This document shows, piece after piece, positions 36,253-46,184 of a stretch of DNA of 64,000 nt. The first letter of the stretch is position 1. Each line of letters starts with the position of its first letter. The DNA comes from Plesiomonas sp051652165. GTDB lineage: Bacteria > Pseudomonadota > Gammaproteobacteria > Enterobacterales > CAMTGL01. Made by a program: the position numbers and the translations under genes. The DNA is taken from positions 186,001-250,000 of the forward strand of contig NZ_JBOFTR010000015.1 in NCBI RefSeq assembly GCF_051652165.1, in the 5' to 3' direction. Under the pieces are notes generated by a model that saw only the letters and a program-made list of their open reading frames with translations, was not told where the DNA came from and did not search any database.

Positions 36253-36280
36253 ATTATACGGAGATTCGCTTTTGGTGCAA
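36253..36280 (-). promoter_or_regulatory. tRNA-Gly operon promoter
   Basis: On the minus strand TTGCAC (36280-36275), a 16-base spacer and a perfect TATAAT (36258-36253), followed by a GC-rich discriminator (CGCAGCCCG). That discriminator is typical of stringently controlled stable-RNA promoters. Confidence 0.85.
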
Positions 36281-36372
36281 GTCTAAAACGAAAAAAACTT
36301 GCACGAATGTGTTGAAGTGCTGACAAAGCATTCAGTTTGTTTACTTTGCCAGCAAGCAAGGAAAACCGTCAA

Positions 36373-36918
36373 TTAAGGCTGAATAAAGTGCTCACGGTAG
36401 TAGCGTAACTCAGCAATAGACTCTCGAATATCATCAAGGGCTAAATGTGCACCTTGCTTTTGAAAACCGGCCAGAATTTCTGGTTTCCAGCGGCGAGCCA
36501 GCTCTTTAAGTGTGCTAACATCAAGATAGCGGTAGTGAAAATACTGCTCTAACTCTGGCATATGGCGATATAAAAATCGGCGATCTTGACCAATACTGTT
36601 GCCACAAATAGGCGAACAACCCGCAGGTACCCACTTAGCTAAAAATGCCAATGTTTGTGCCTGTGCTTGTTCTTCGGTACATGTGCTGCTGCGTACGCGA
36701 TCAACCAATCCGCTTGCCGTATGGGTTCGGGTACACCACTCATCCATCTTTGCTAACACATCGTCAGATTGATGAATAGCCAGTACCGGCCCTTCAGCAA
36801 GAAGGTTGAGATCTTTATCAGTGACAATGGTAGCAATTTCCAGCACCTTATCGGTATCTGGCTCTAGCCCTGTCATCTCCATATCAATCCAGATTAGATG
36901 TTCTTTATTGTTTGTCAT
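36373..36918 (-). CDS. orn: Oligoribonuclease
   Basis: DEDDh 3'-5' exoribonuclease that degrades two- to five-nucleotide RNAs and pGpG. The 181-residue protein has WIDMEMTGL (catalytic D and E), CGNSIGQDRRFL, and the C-terminal HLALDDIRESIAEL with the H and D residues. The ATG at 36918 has AGGAG five bases upstream; two GTG codons just before it are unlikely starts. It is divergent from rsgA, as in E. coli. Confidence 0.97.
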   Translation of the reverse strand: MTNNKEHLIWIDMEMTGLEPDTDKVLEIATIVTDKDLNLLAEGPVLAIHQSDDVLAKMDEWCTRTHTASGLVDRVRSSTCTEEQAQAQTLAFLAKWVPAGCSPICGNSIGQDRRFLYRHMPELEQYFHYRYLDVSTLKELARRWKPEILAGFQKQGAHLALDDIRESIAELRYYREHFIQP

Positions 36919-37004
36919 CACCACTCCTGCGTTTTTTCTCGCAAACTGCGTGTATGATACAGGGTTTAAACCCTCTGCGTGTAATTACCAACGGGCAAAT
37001 TACT

Positions 37005-38048
37005 TTGAGTAAGAAAAAGCTAACTCTCGGCCAACAGCGCCGTGTCAATGCAAACCAGCAACGTCGGCTCAAGCAAAAAGATCGCACTGTCGAGTGGGAT
37101 GATGCTCTGCTTGGCGAGGCGCAAGAGGGCCTCGTGATCAGCCGTTTCGGTATGCATGCCGATATTGAATCTACCGATGGCAGCTTACACCGTTGTAATT
37201 TGCGCCGCGCCATCAAAAGCCTCGTTGCCGGTGATCAAGTGGTCTGGCGGCCAGGTAAAGAGCACCTGCAAGGCATCAGCGGTGTGGTTGAAGCGGTACA
37301 CGAGCGCCACTCTGTGCTGACTCGCCCCGATTTTTACGACGGAGTAAAAGCAGTAGCCGCCAATATTGATCAAATCATTATTGTTTCATCCGTACTGCCG
37401 GAGCTCTCTACCGATATTATCGACCGCTATTTAGTGGCCTGTGAACAGGTCAACATCACACCTATTATAGTGCTAAATAAAGTCGATCTGCTCAGTGATG
37501 AAGACCGTATTTGGGTGAACGAAACCCTGCAACAGTATCAGGACATTGGCTACAAAATTTTGTGGGTCTCTTCCCATACCGGTGAGGGGATGGAGCTGCT
37601 CAATGCGCAGCTAAGCGAACAGATCAATATTTTTGTTGGCCAGTCAGGGGTGGGCAAATCAAGCCTGATTAACTTCCTGCTACCAGAGGCCAATGCCAGT
37701 ACGGGTTTAGTTTCCGATAACTCAGGATTAGGTCAACACACCACCACCGCAGCCCGTTTATATCATCTGTCGCAAGGCGGCAATCTGATTGATTCACCAG
37801 GTATTCGTGAATTTGGTCTGTGGCACTTAGATTCCGAGCAAGTAACCGAGTCATTTATTGAATTTCGTGACTATTTAGGCTCATGTAAATTCCGAGACTG
37901 TAAACATGATAACGACCCCGGCTGTGCGATTCGTGCCGCGGTTGATGCGGGAAAAATCAGCACCACGCGCTATGACAGTTATCACCGGATTTTGGAAAGC
38001 ATGCTGTTAGCCCGTGCTCGCCGCCACTTTCCACAACGTGAAAGCTAA
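37005..38048 (+). CDS. rsgA: Small-subunit assembly GTPase RsgA
   Basis: RsgA checks late 30S maturation. The 347-residue protein has the circularly permuted GTPase order: G4 VLNKVD comes before G1 GQSGVGKSS and G3 DSPGIREFG. An OB fold lies at the N-terminus (SRFGMHADIES) and a zinc finger at the C-terminus (CKFRDCKHDNDPGC). I place the start at a TTG (37005), giving LSKKKLTLGQQRRVNANQQRR, which aligns with E. coli; CGGG lies upstream. The frame extends further upstream without family similarity and would overlap orn. Confidence 0.95.
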   Translation: MSKKKLTLGQQRRVNANQQRRLKQKDRTVEWDDALLGEAQEGLVISRFGMHADIESTDGSLHRCNLRRAIKSLVAGDQVVWRPGKEHLQGISGVVEAVHERHSVLTRPDFYDGVKAVAANIDQIIIVSSVLPELSTDIIDRYLVACEQVNITPIIVLNKVDLLSDEDRIWVNETLQQYQDIGYKILWVSSHTGEGMELLNAQLSEQINIFVGQSGVGKSSLINFLLPEANASTGLVSDNSGLGQHTTTAARLYHLSQGGNLIDSPGIREFGLWHLDSEQVTESFIEFRDYLGSCKFRDCKHDNDPGCAIRAAVDAGKISTTRYDSYHRILESMLLARARRHFPQRES

Positions 38049-38234
38049 ATACATCACCAAAAAGTACAAGCCTGCTATCAACGCGGGCTGACTGACAAAC
38101 CCGACGATTACAGGTAAAATGCGCGCCTTTTCTATGCCGTCACCGGCACGGTATTGTGGTTAAGGCGCGGTACGCATGGGTGTCAGGCACAATTTACAGA
38201 CTCCGGCGTTAAAGGCGCATCAGAGAGGCATAAC

Positions 38235-39188
38235 GTGTTAAACAGAATTAAAATTGCACTACAATATCTGCTGCCAAAACAGTTGCTCACTCAGTGTGCC
38301 GGTTGGGCCGCAGAAAAGCAGGCCGGCGTGATTACACGTACCGCCATCAGTTTGTTTGCCCGCCATTACAATGTGAATATGCAAGAAGCGGTGAACAGCG
38401 ATCTGGCTTCTTATCCCACATTTAATGCTTTTTTTACCCGCCCGCTCAAACAAAGCGCGCGCCCGATTAATTTTGAGCACAACAATCTCTGCCTGCCGGC
38501 TGACGGTATGATTAGCCAGCTTGGTGCGCTGCGTGATGACCTGCTGCTGCAAGCAAAAGGCCACTACTACACGTTAGATGCACTGCTGGGCGGAGAAACA
38601 GCACTAGCCAAACAGTTCCGCCACGGCGCATTTGCTACCACTTATCTTTCCCCGCGCGATTATCACCGTGTACACATGCCGTGCGATGGTGTGTTGCGTG
38701 AGATGATCTACGTGCCCGGTGAGCTATTTTCAGTTAACCCACTGACTGCCGAAAATATTCCTAGCCTGTTTGCTCGTAATGAACGGGTAATTTGTGTGTT
38801 TGATACCGTATTTGGCTCGATGGCACAAATTCTGGTAGGTGCAACGATTGTTGGCAGCATGGAAACGGTATGGGAAGGGACAATCACCCCACCGCGCAAA
38901 GGTGAGTTGATGCGCTGGAGCTACCCTGCACGCGGTGAAACCGGTGCCATTGAGCTGAGCAAAGGGGCTGAAATGGGCCGCTTTAAACTTGGTTCAACCG
39001 TCATCAACCTCTTTCCACAAGATAGCATTATCTTCGATAACGGATTAGAGCATGGTACAGTAACTCGCATGGGGGAGCACTTTGCTCAACTTATGCACCC
39101 ATCTACATGCACGGTTGCGGTTACTCCAAGTGAAAAAGAACCAGAATTAAATGTTATTAGTCAAGATGATACAACAACAGCCGTATAG
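38235..39188 (+). CDS. psd: Phosphatidylserine decarboxylase
   Basis: Pyruvoyl enzyme of the inner membrane that makes phosphatidylethanolamine. The 317-residue proenzyme has the self-cleavage motif KLGSTVINLF (cut at Gly-Ser to give the pyruvoyl group), YLSPRDYHRVHMP and the FNAFFTRPLK region. Start is a GTG at 38235 with GAGAGG six bases upstream and aligns with E. coli (VLNRIKIALQYLLPK). It follows rsgA by 186 bases and precedes mscM, the E. coli order. Confidence 0.96.
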   Translation: MLNRIKIALQYLLPKQLLTQCAGWAAEKQAGVITRTAISLFARHYNVNMQEAVNSDLASYPTFNAFFTRPLKQSARPINFEHNNLCLPADGMISQLGALRDDLLLQAKGHYYTLDALLGGETALAKQFRHGAFATTYLSPRDYHRVHMPCDGVLREMIYVPGELFSVNPLTAENIPSLFARNERVICVFDTVFGSMAQILVGATIVGSMETVWEGTITPPRKGELMRWSYPARGETGAIELSKGAEMGRFKLGSTVINLFPQDSIIFDNGLEHGTVTRMGEHFAQLMHPSTCTVAVTPSEKEPELNVISQDDTTTAV

Positions 39189-39250
39189 ATTTTACGGTGT
39201 TTTATTGCCTAGACAGTAACCGGCAATACGTGAATAAATCGTGAATACTC

Positions 39251-39276
39251 AGACCGTCATTTACGGCGGTCTTTTG
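39251..39276 (+). terminator. Probable terminator after psd
   Basis: AGACCG (39251-39256) pairs with CGGTCT (39267-39272), followed by TTTTG. It lies 60 bases past the psd stop and just before mscM. Confidence 0.6.
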
Positions 39277-39293
39277 TTCGAATGAGGTCGCGC

Positions 39294-42200
39294 ATGTCAC
39301 GACAACCCCTTACTCGCCTACCCTTTTTTTTGTTCCTCTCTCTTTGCTTTTCTGTGGTTATGCCACACACCGCATTTGCTGATGTGTTGCAAACTGCTGA
39401 TAAGTTACAACAGTCTGTTACGGCTGTTGAGGCTGGGAATTTGCCGGATAAAAAATTACTGATTGATAATCTACAAACCGCGCTAACATGGTTAAAAACC
39501 CGTGATGATGCACAAAAACGCCGTAACGATTATCAGTCTGCAATCGATAACTATCCAGAAATGACAGCCGAATTACGGCAAAAATTGTTAGCATTACAGC
39601 AAAGCAAGCCCCCTGTAGTGCGTGCTGCTACTTCAGCAGAATTAGAACAACACCTATTACAAACTAACAGTAAATTGCTTTCAGCAACGCGTAATTTGCA
39701 ACAAGAAAGTGAACAAATTCAATCTATTATTGACTCTCTTAATGATATCCCCGCACGGCAAAGTGAAGCGCGTAATGCACTTGCCCAAGCTGAACAGCGT
39801 GTACAAACTCTGCCACAAAGCAGTACTCCAGCGGCACAATCTCAAGAGCAGGCTTTACGTGCAGAAGTTGCTGCACGTAAAGCACAAGTTGATACCCTTG
39901 AGCTTGAGCAACTTTCTGCGAATAACCGTTTAGAATTAGCGCGACTAGCACAAGAAATTTCACGTATTGAACGTGATAGACTCGACGCTCAACAACAAAC
40001 TTTACGGGCTGATTTTAATGAAATGCGCCAAAAAGAGGCGCGCCAAGCCCTCGCGCAAAGCAATGAGTTAATTGAAAAAAGTGCTGACTTACCCCCTTTT
40101 TTAACTGCTCTGATTAACCAAAACCAACAACTCTCACAAGAGCTCAACCAACAAGCCCTTTTTTTAGAAAAAACCGCAGAAGCACAACGTGCAGCACAAG
40201 CAAATACTAATCAGGTTAAATTGGCGTTGAGTAGCATTCGCGAGCAAGCACAATGGTTATCTGTTTCTAATGCATTAGGCGAAAGTTTACGTTCACAAAT
40301 TGCCAAGTTGCCTAAAATGCCAAAACCACAGCAGCTTGATCGCGAAATGGCCGATATCCGTGCCAAACGCATTCAATTTGATGAGATGCAAACCACCACA
40401 CTGACCGATGATCAAAAAGAGAACATCGCCACATTACCTAAAGAGCAACGCCGTATTTGGGATAGCCAATACCAAATTCAGCATGATCTGCTTACCTCAC
40501 TGATTACCGGCACAGATACCAGTATCTTAGAGCTTGCTAAACTCAAAGTAGCCACTAATCAACAAATTGATGCGCTCAAAGAGATCAAAGTGGCCACGAA
40601 CCGCTATCTATTCTGGTTGCCTGATCTCAATCCCATTAACTTCAGCTTTCCATTGGCAGTACTGCATGATGTTCATCAGATTGTCTCTATGGATATTGCA
40701 GGGCAAATCGCACAGGGTTTTATTGAAAGTGTGCAAAGTGAAAGCGTAATCTGGATGATTGCCGCACTGTGTTTGGTTATCGCTGCACGCTATAGCCGCA
40801 ACCGCTATTTGGGCTTTCTTGATATAGCTTCTAGCCGTGTAGGTAAAGTAACACTTGATACCTTTGGGCTGACTCTACGTACCTTAATATGGTCTATCTG
40901 GTATGCTTTACCTGTTCCGATTTTATTGGCCGCAGTGGGTAATGGGTTGCTCAATGCTTGGGCATATCCCGCCGCAATTGCATTTGGCGAAAGTTTGCTC
41001 AGTCTTGTTCCAGTGATCAGTCTATTTGTACTCACCGCCAATTTTGCCCGCGCAAAGGGGCTGTTTATCATCCATTTCGGTTGGAACAGCCAGCAAGTTA
41101 GCCGTGCAATGCGTTATTACGCCGTATCACTGACCAGCTTTGTACCGTTATGGTGTATCTCTGATGCGCTGAGTTCACTTAACGATCGTCAGTTTAATGA
41201 TACCTTGGTCAGGCTTGCATTTATCGGCTTGTGTATTGTGTTGATGGTACTGACTGCCAGCCTAAAACGCGCCAAAGTTCCGCTATACCTAAACGCACAA
41301 GGCTCTGGCCAAAACATGATTAACTACCTGTTGTGGGGAGTCGTGCTGGCTACTCCACCGCTGGCTATTTTATTCACCTGCTTAGGTTATCTTTCCACTT
41401 CACGGGCACTGCTGGCACGGGTAGAAGTTTCCTTAGTGGTTTGGCTCTTTTTGCTGCTGGTATACTACCTCACTCGCCGCTGGATGTTGATCCAACGTCG
41501 TCGAATTGCCTTTGAACGTGCAAAACATCGCCGCTCTGAGATCCTCGCCCAACGTGCACGTAGCGATGACGACAATAACAGCAGTAATGATGCAGCACTT
41601 GATATGATAGAAGAGCCCGTCATTGATCTGGATGTGATCAGTGCCAAATCACTGCAATTGATTCGCTCTGTGATCTCATTGGCAGCATTAGGTTCACTGG
41701 TATTGATCTGGTCAGAACTGCATTCGGCATTTGCATTTTTAGATAATGTGAATTTGTGGAATGTGATGGATATCAGCAACGGGGTTGAGAGTATCCAACC
41801 TATCACCCTCGGTTCGCTGCTGTTTGCCGGCCTTTCGCTGATGATCACCGCCAAGATTATCCGCAATTTACCAGCACTGATGGAGCTTGCTCTGCTGCAA
41901 CATTTAGACCTGACTCCGGGCACCGGTTATGCCATCACCACACTCACCAAATACTCGATTATTATTCTGGGGATCATGATCACAGCGTCAATGATCGGCG
42001 TTGATTGGGGAAAATTACAGTGGTTAGTTGCCGCATTAGGTGTCGGGCTGGGGTTTGGTTTGCAAGAGATCTTTGCCAACTTTATCTCCGGCCTGATCAT
42101 CTTGTTTGAAAAACCGATTCGGATTGGTGATACCGTCACAATCCGTGATCTCACTGGCACGATCACCAAAATTAATACCCGCGCCACCACCATTGTGGAT

Positions 42201-42611
42201 TGGGATAGAAAAGAGATCATTGTGCCGAACAAGGCCTTTATTACCGAGCAGTTTATCAACTGGTCACTCTCAGATCCGATCACCCGGATTGTACTGCGCA
42301 TTCCCGCACCGCCTGATGCAGACAGTGAACTGGTTAGCCGCCTGATTGAACAAGCGGCACGGCACACCACCAATGCGCTAGAAACACCGGCACCGGAAGT
42401 CTATTTAGTGGATTTACAGCAAGGTATTCCTTTATATGAAATTCGTCTGTATGCCGCCGAGATGGGACATCGGATGCCTATTCGCAACGATCTACATAAA
42501 AATGTGCTGGCACTGTTCCGTGCACATCAGCTTGAACTGCCCTATCCACCTAGTCAGATTCGGGTTGAAACCATGAAGGCTGCACAAGTGTTCAAAACAG
42601 GTGGGTTATAG
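39294..42611 (+). CDS. mscM: Miniconductance mechanosensitive channel MscM (YjeP-type)
   Basis: Large MscS-family channel that relieves osmotic downshock. The 1105-residue protein has a signal-like hydrophobic N-terminus, a long periplasmic coiled-coil region (about 30-470) rich in glutamine, leucine and glutamate, about eleven membrane spans, and the C-terminal MscS core with the pore helix LGVGLGFGLQEIFANFISG and FEKPIRIGDTVTI. The C-terminal half is close to E. coli MscM. I start at the ATG at 39294 with GAGG six bases before it; the ATG at 39282 is possible. Neighbour psd matches E. coli order. Confidence 0.93.
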   Translation: MSRQPLTRLPFFLFLSLCFSVVMPHTAFADVLQTADKLQQSVTAVEAGNLPDKKLLIDNLQTALTWLKTRDDAQKRRNDYQSAIDNYPEMTAELRQKLLALQQSKPPVVRAATSAELEQHLLQTNSKLLSATRNLQQESEQIQSIIDSLNDIPARQSEARNALAQAEQRVQTLPQSSTPAAQSQEQALRAEVAARKAQVDTLELEQLSANNRLELARLAQEISRIERDRLDAQQQTLRADFNEMRQKEARQALAQSNELIEKSADLPPFLTALINQNQQLSQELNQQALFLEKTAEAQRAAQANTNQVKLALSSIREQAQWLSVSNALGESLRSQIAKLPKMPKPQQLDREMADIRAKRIQFDEMQTTTLTDDQKENIATLPKEQRRIWDSQYQIQHDLLTSLITGTDTSILELAKLKVATNQQIDALKEIKVATNRYLFWLPDLNPINFSFPLAVLHDVHQIVSMDIAGQIAQGFIESVQSESVIWMIAALCLVIAARYSRNRYLGFLDIASSRVGKVTLDTFGLTLRTLIWSIWYALPVPILLAAVGNGLLNAWAYPAAIAFGESLLSLVPVISLFVLTANFARAKGLFIIHFGWNSQQVSRAMRYYAVSLTSFVPLWCISDALSSLNDRQFNDTLVRLAFIGLCIVLMVLTASLKRAKVPLYLNAQGSGQNMINYLLWGVVLATPPLAILFTCLGYLSTSRALLARVEVSLVVWLFLLLVYYLTRRWMLIQRRRIAFERAKHRRSEILAQRARSDDDNNSSNDAALDMIEEPVIDLDVISAKSLQLIRSVISLAALGSLVLIWSELHSAFAFLDNVNLWNVMDISNGVESIQPITLGSLLFAGLSLMITAKIIRNLPALMELALLQHLDLTPGTGYAITTLTKYSIIILGIMITASMIGVDWGKLQWLVAALGVGLGFGLQEIFANFISGLIILFEKPIRIGDTVTIRDLTGTITKINTRATTIVDWDRKEIIVPNKAFITEQFINWSLSDPITRIVLRIPAPPDADSELVSRLIEQAARHTTNALETPAPEVYLVDLQQGIPLYEIRLYAAEMGHRMPIRNDLHKNVLALFRAHQLELPYPPSQIRVETMKAAQVFKTGGL

Positions 42612-43028
42612 TGTGAATCGCAGTGTATCACTGGCAATATTTGCACGCCGGCACGCGATATCACATTGTGATACACAGTTTACACATAACTCATGATCAT
42701 ACAGCACCAAATGAGAATGATAACCTATTGCATTTGAGTGTATTCTACTCTATGGTAGATAAAAAAGAGTCTGTGTAAAGCAGTCAGCATTATTTCCAAA
42801 CCGGTTTCAGCAAAACGGCCTCCTGTGTAGGTGGCCGTTATCGGTAAAGTTATCAATACGACCACTCTACATACCTATAATACATCTAAGTCGATGATTT
42901 TATAGATATTGCTTCGCACATCACCTCATCGCACAAACAGTAGCGATTAGGTGTATATATTGTATATGTCATGCACAACACACTATTTTGTACAGAGAAT
43001 TACGCAAATTAAACGGATAAGACCGTAT
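42612..43028. other. Intergenic region with inverted repeats
   Basis: A gap of about 420 bases between convergent mscM and epmA. It holds a nine-base inverted repeat GTGTATCAC/GTGATACAC (42623-42631 and 42668-42676), a tighter TATCACA-T-TGTGATA (42659-42673), and a stable hairpin AACGGCC/GGCCGTT with a paired CCT/AGG extension (42814-42839). That hairpin is followed on the minus strand by TTTT. I see no reading frame with a ribosome binding site. Confidence 0.6.
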
Positions 43029-44003
43029 TTAAGCAACATCAATTGGAAATGCAATCACTTCACTAATATGCTCTGCATCTACTGCAATCATTAATAATCG
43101 CTCAACACCTAACGCAACCCCTGAGCAATCAGGGATCCCGGCGGCTACTGCTGCCATAAAACGCTCATCAATTGGATAAGTTGCCAACCCACGTGCTGCT
43201 CGCTTAAGATTTTCTTGCTCTAAACGCTTACGTAGCTCATCAAGATCAGTCAGTTCATGAAAACCATCTGCCAGCTCTAATCCCTTAAAATAGAGCTGAA
43301 AACGCTCTGCCACTCGGTGATCTTCAGAGCTGATTTGTGCTAACTCTGCCTGATTTGCGGGAAAGTGATACACAAATGCAGGTTTCTCTGCACCTAAATG
43401 GGGCACTACAGCGTGTTGAAACAGCACATGCAATAGACAATCACGATCTTCACAATCAATCTCCTCCGCAAGCCCCTGCTGTTGCAACAAATCTAACAGC
43501 GTTGCTTTATCGGCTGAGAGTGGGTCAATATTTAAGTGGCGTAGAAAAGCCTGCTGATAAGTCAAACTCTCTGCTGCTTCACAATCTAGCACCTGCTGCA
43601 CCAGATCATCCACTTCATTGATCAAACGATACATGTCAAAACAGGGGCGATACCACTCTAAAATCGTAAATTCAGGATTATGCTGATGATCAGCATCTTT
43701 GTTGCGGAAAGATTTGGCTAACTGAAAGATCGGCCCACTGCCGGCCGCTAGCAAGCGTTTCATATGATATTCAGGGTTGGTAGTCAGATAGAGTTTCTGA
43801 CTCTCACAGGTATCACAACCCTGATAATCCAGTTGAAAGGGGAATTGATAGACATCCGCCAGCGTGGTTTGGCTCATCGAGGGGGTTTCAACTTCCAACA
43901 CACCACGATCAGCAAAAAAACGACGAACATCTGCCAGCATCGCCGCGCGTTTGAGCAAGTTACTCATTGGTGCGGTGGGTTGCCAGCTTACCGATTCACT
44001 CAT
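43029..44003 (-). CDS. epmA: EF-P--(R)-beta-lysine ligase EpmA
   Basis: LysRS-like enzyme that attaches (R)-beta-lysine to elongation factor P, needed to relieve stalls at polyproline. The 324-residue protein is a class II synthetase catalytic core without the anticodon domain: motif 2 region FRNKDADHQHNPEFTILEWY and motif 3 GVALGVERLLMI are visible, with RGVLEVETPSMS near the start. AGAGGAAA precedes the ATG. It is divergent from frdA, as in E. coli. The partners epmB and efp are not in the window. Confidence 0.95.
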   Translation of the reverse strand: MSESVSWQPTAPMSNLLKRAAMLADVRRFFADRGVLEVETPSMSQTTLADVYQFPFQLDYQGCDTCESQKLYLTTNPEYHMKRLLAAGSGPIFQLAKSFRNKDADHQHNPEFTILEWYRPCFDMYRLINEVDDLVQQVLDCEAAESLTYQQAFLRHLNIDPLSADKATLLDLLQQQGLAEEIDCEDRDCLLHVLFQHAVVPHLGAEKPAFVYHFPANQAELAQISSEDHRVAERFQLYFKGLELADGFHELTDLDELRKRLEQENLKRAARGLATYPIDERFMAAVAAGIPDCSGVALGVERLLMIAVDAEHISEVIAFPIDVA

Positions 44004-44390
44004 GATTTCCTCTGATTTACCAATTCAATTGTGCCGCAGTCTACGCGTGCTTGCTCTAACACACAAATCTGACACTTTATCCCTTTTTTAACCCTGATCT
44101 GAAAATGTAAAAAGAAGATAAAAACAACACCGTTACGTTAATTTATCGAAGAAAAGTGTAAATCAAGTGATGTTATTCCTAATTTTGTGACTTTGTGAGA
44201 TTTTTTGCGCTTGATCACGAATTTAGATCTTACTACCTCTTAACGGTGAGGAAACTCTCAAAAGAGATGACTACATCAAGTTTTGTTGCAAAGCGCAGTT
44301 CTACAATAGCGTTGCTGAAACCAAAGATTTTCTCTTGAGTTCTTTTTATTAATCCCGATGACTATTTTGTCAACATTTCGGAGGAATGCT
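44004..44390 (+). promoter_or_regulatory. epmA/frdA divergent control region
   Basis: A 387-base AT-rich gap that must hold the frd promoter. The best oxygen-control signal is TTGATCACGAATTTA (44211-44225), a perfect FNR half-site TTGAT with a degraded second half. AATCAAGTGATG (44161) carries another half-site. I find no full TTGAT-N4-ATCAA, so FNR control is plausible but not shown. Confidence 0.35.
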
Positions 44391-46184
44391 GTGCAGACCT
44401 TTACCGCAGACATCGCCATCATTGGTGCAGGTGGCGCGGGCTTGCGTGCCGCTATTGCCGCAGCTGAAGCGAACCCTAACCTGAAGATAGCGTTAGTATC
44501 CAAGGTATACCCTATGCGCAGTCACACTGTTGCGGCCGAAGGTGGCTCTGCAGCAGTAGCACTGGATCATGATAGCTACGATAACCACTTCAACGATACT
44601 GTATCGGGAGGAGATTGGTTATGTGAGCAAGACGTAGTTGAATACTTCGTTAAGAACTCCCCAAATGAGATGACCCAACTCGAACAGTGGGGTTGTCCGT
44701 GGAGCCGTCGTCCGGACGGTTCAGTCAACGTGCGCCGTTTTGGTGGCATGAAGATCGAGCGTACTTGGTTTGCCGCGGATAAATCCGGCTTCCACATGCT
44801 GCATACGCTGTTCCAAACCTCAATCAAATATCCGCAAATCCAGCGTTTTGACGAGCACTTCGTTCTCGACCTGCTGGTCGACAACGGCGAAGCCCGTGGT
44901 CTGGTTGCCATGAATATGATGGAAGGCACACTGGTTCAGATCCGCGCCAACAGCGTGATCCTCGCTACCGGTGGTGCTGGCCGTGTTTACCGTTACAACA
45001 CCAATGGTGGCATCGTGACCGGTGATGGTATGGCAATGGCCTACCGTCATGGCGTACCACTGCGTGACATGGAGTTCGTCCAGTATCACCCAACAGGTCT
45101 GCCTGGCTCAGGTATCCTGATGACCGAAGGCTGCCGTGGTGAAGGCGGTATTCTGGTGAACAAAGATGGCTACCGCTATCTGCAAGACTACGGTATGGGC
45201 CCAGAAACACCGGTTGGCCAGCCGAAGAACAAATACATGGAGCTGGGCCCGCGTGACAAGGTTTCACAGGCATTCTGGCACGAGTGGCGCGCAGGCCGCA
45301 CTATCTCTACCCCACTGGGCGATGCAGTACATCTTGACCTGCGTCATCTGGGCGAGAAGTACCTGAACGAGCGTCTGCCGTTTATCTGTGAGCTGTCCAA
45401 GGCTTACGTGGGTGTTGACCCAGTGAAAGAGCCGATTCCGGTTCGTCCAGCAGTGCACTACACCATGGGTGGTATTGAAACCGACAACCAGTGTGAAACC
45501 CGTATCAAGGGTCTGTTCGCAGTGGGTGAGTGTTCATCTGTGGGTCTGCACGGTGCGAACCGTCTGGGTTCTAACTCACTGGCTGAAATCGTGGTATTTG
45601 GCCGTTTGGCCGGTGAAAACGCCGTTGCGCGTGCCGCCGAAATGGGCGAAGCCAACGATGCAGCACTGAATGCACAAGTGAAAGACATTGAAAACCGTCT
45701 GCACACTGTTCTGAACCAAGAAGGCAATGAGTCTTGGTCGAAGATCCGTGACGAGATGGGTCAATCAATGGAAGAAGGCTGCGGTATTTACCGTACCGAA
45801 GATCTGATGCAAGCCACCGTTGATAAGCTGGCCGAACTCAAAGAGCGTATTAAGAAAGTCTCCATCAAAGACCGTTCAAGCGTGTTTAACACCGATCTGC
45901 TGTACGCGATTGAAGTGGGTTACAGCCTTGAAGTGGCCGATGCCATGGCAAACTCTGCGCTGGCGCGTAAAGAGTCTCGTGGTGCACACCAGCGTCTGGA
46001 TGAAGGCTACACCGAGCGTGATGATGTGAACTTCTTGAAGCACACATTGGCATTCCGCAGTGAAGATGGCGGCGCGCCACGCTTGGAATACAGCGATGTC
46101 TGCATCACAACCTCTCAGCCTGCCAAACGTGTATATGGCGCTGAAGCTGAAGACCAAGAAAAGCTGAAGAAGGAGCAGGCATAA
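44391..46184 (+). CDS. frdA: Fumarate reductase flavoprotein subunit FrdA
   Basis: Catalytic subunit of quinol:fumarate reductase, the anaerobic terminal reductase. The 597-residue protein has the FAD-binding IIGAGGAGLRAAIAAA, the flavin-linking SHTVAAEGG (covalent FAD histidine), and active-site HPTGLPGSG, TEGCRGEGG and HYTMGGI. The start is a GTG at 44391 with GGAGGA upstream and aligns with the E. coli start; the frame upstream is not conserved. The TAA shares a base with the frdB start (TAATG), so the subunits are translationally coupled. Confidence 0.97.
   Translation: MQTFTADIAIIGAGGAGLRAAIAAAEANPNLKIALVSKVYPMRSHTVAAEGGSAAVALDHDSYDNHFNDTVSGGDWLCEQDVVEYFVKNSPNEMTQLEQWGCPWSRRPDGSVNVRRFGGMKIERTWFAADKSGFHMLHTLFQTSIKYPQIQRFDEHFVLDLLVDNGEARGLVAMNMMEGTLVQIRANSVILATGGAGRVYRYNTNGGIVTGDGMAMAYRHGVPLRDMEFVQYHPTGLPGSGILMTEGCRGEGGILVNKDGYRYLQDYGMGPETPVGQPKNKYMELGPRDKVSQAFWHEWRAGRTISTPLGDAVHLDLRHLGEKYLNERLPFICELSKAYVGVDPVKEPIPVRPAVHYTMGGIETDNQCETRIKGLFAVGECSSVGLHGANRLGSNSLAEIVVFGRLAGENAVARAAEMGEANDAALNAQVKDIENRLHTVLNQEGNESWSKIRDEMGQSMEEGCGIYRTEDLMQATVDKLAELKERIKKVSIKDRSSVFNTDLLYAIEVGYSLEVADAMANSALARKESRGAHQRLDEGYTERDDVNFLKHTLAFRSEDGGAPRLEYSDVCITTSQPAKRVYGAEAEDQEKLKKEQA

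Noticed and set aside
36961..36974. Palindrome AGGGTTTAAACCCT between orn and rsgA
   Set aside because: Short, no known factor fits, and could be chance; kept only as a note.
42710..42735. Fur-box-like sequence around GAGAATGATAACC
   Set aside because: About a third of positions mismatch and no iron gene is adjacent; both neighbours converge on this gap.
44211..44225. FNR box for frdABCD
   Set aside because: Only one half (TTGAT) matches; the second half AATTT is not ATCAA, so I do not call it a site.
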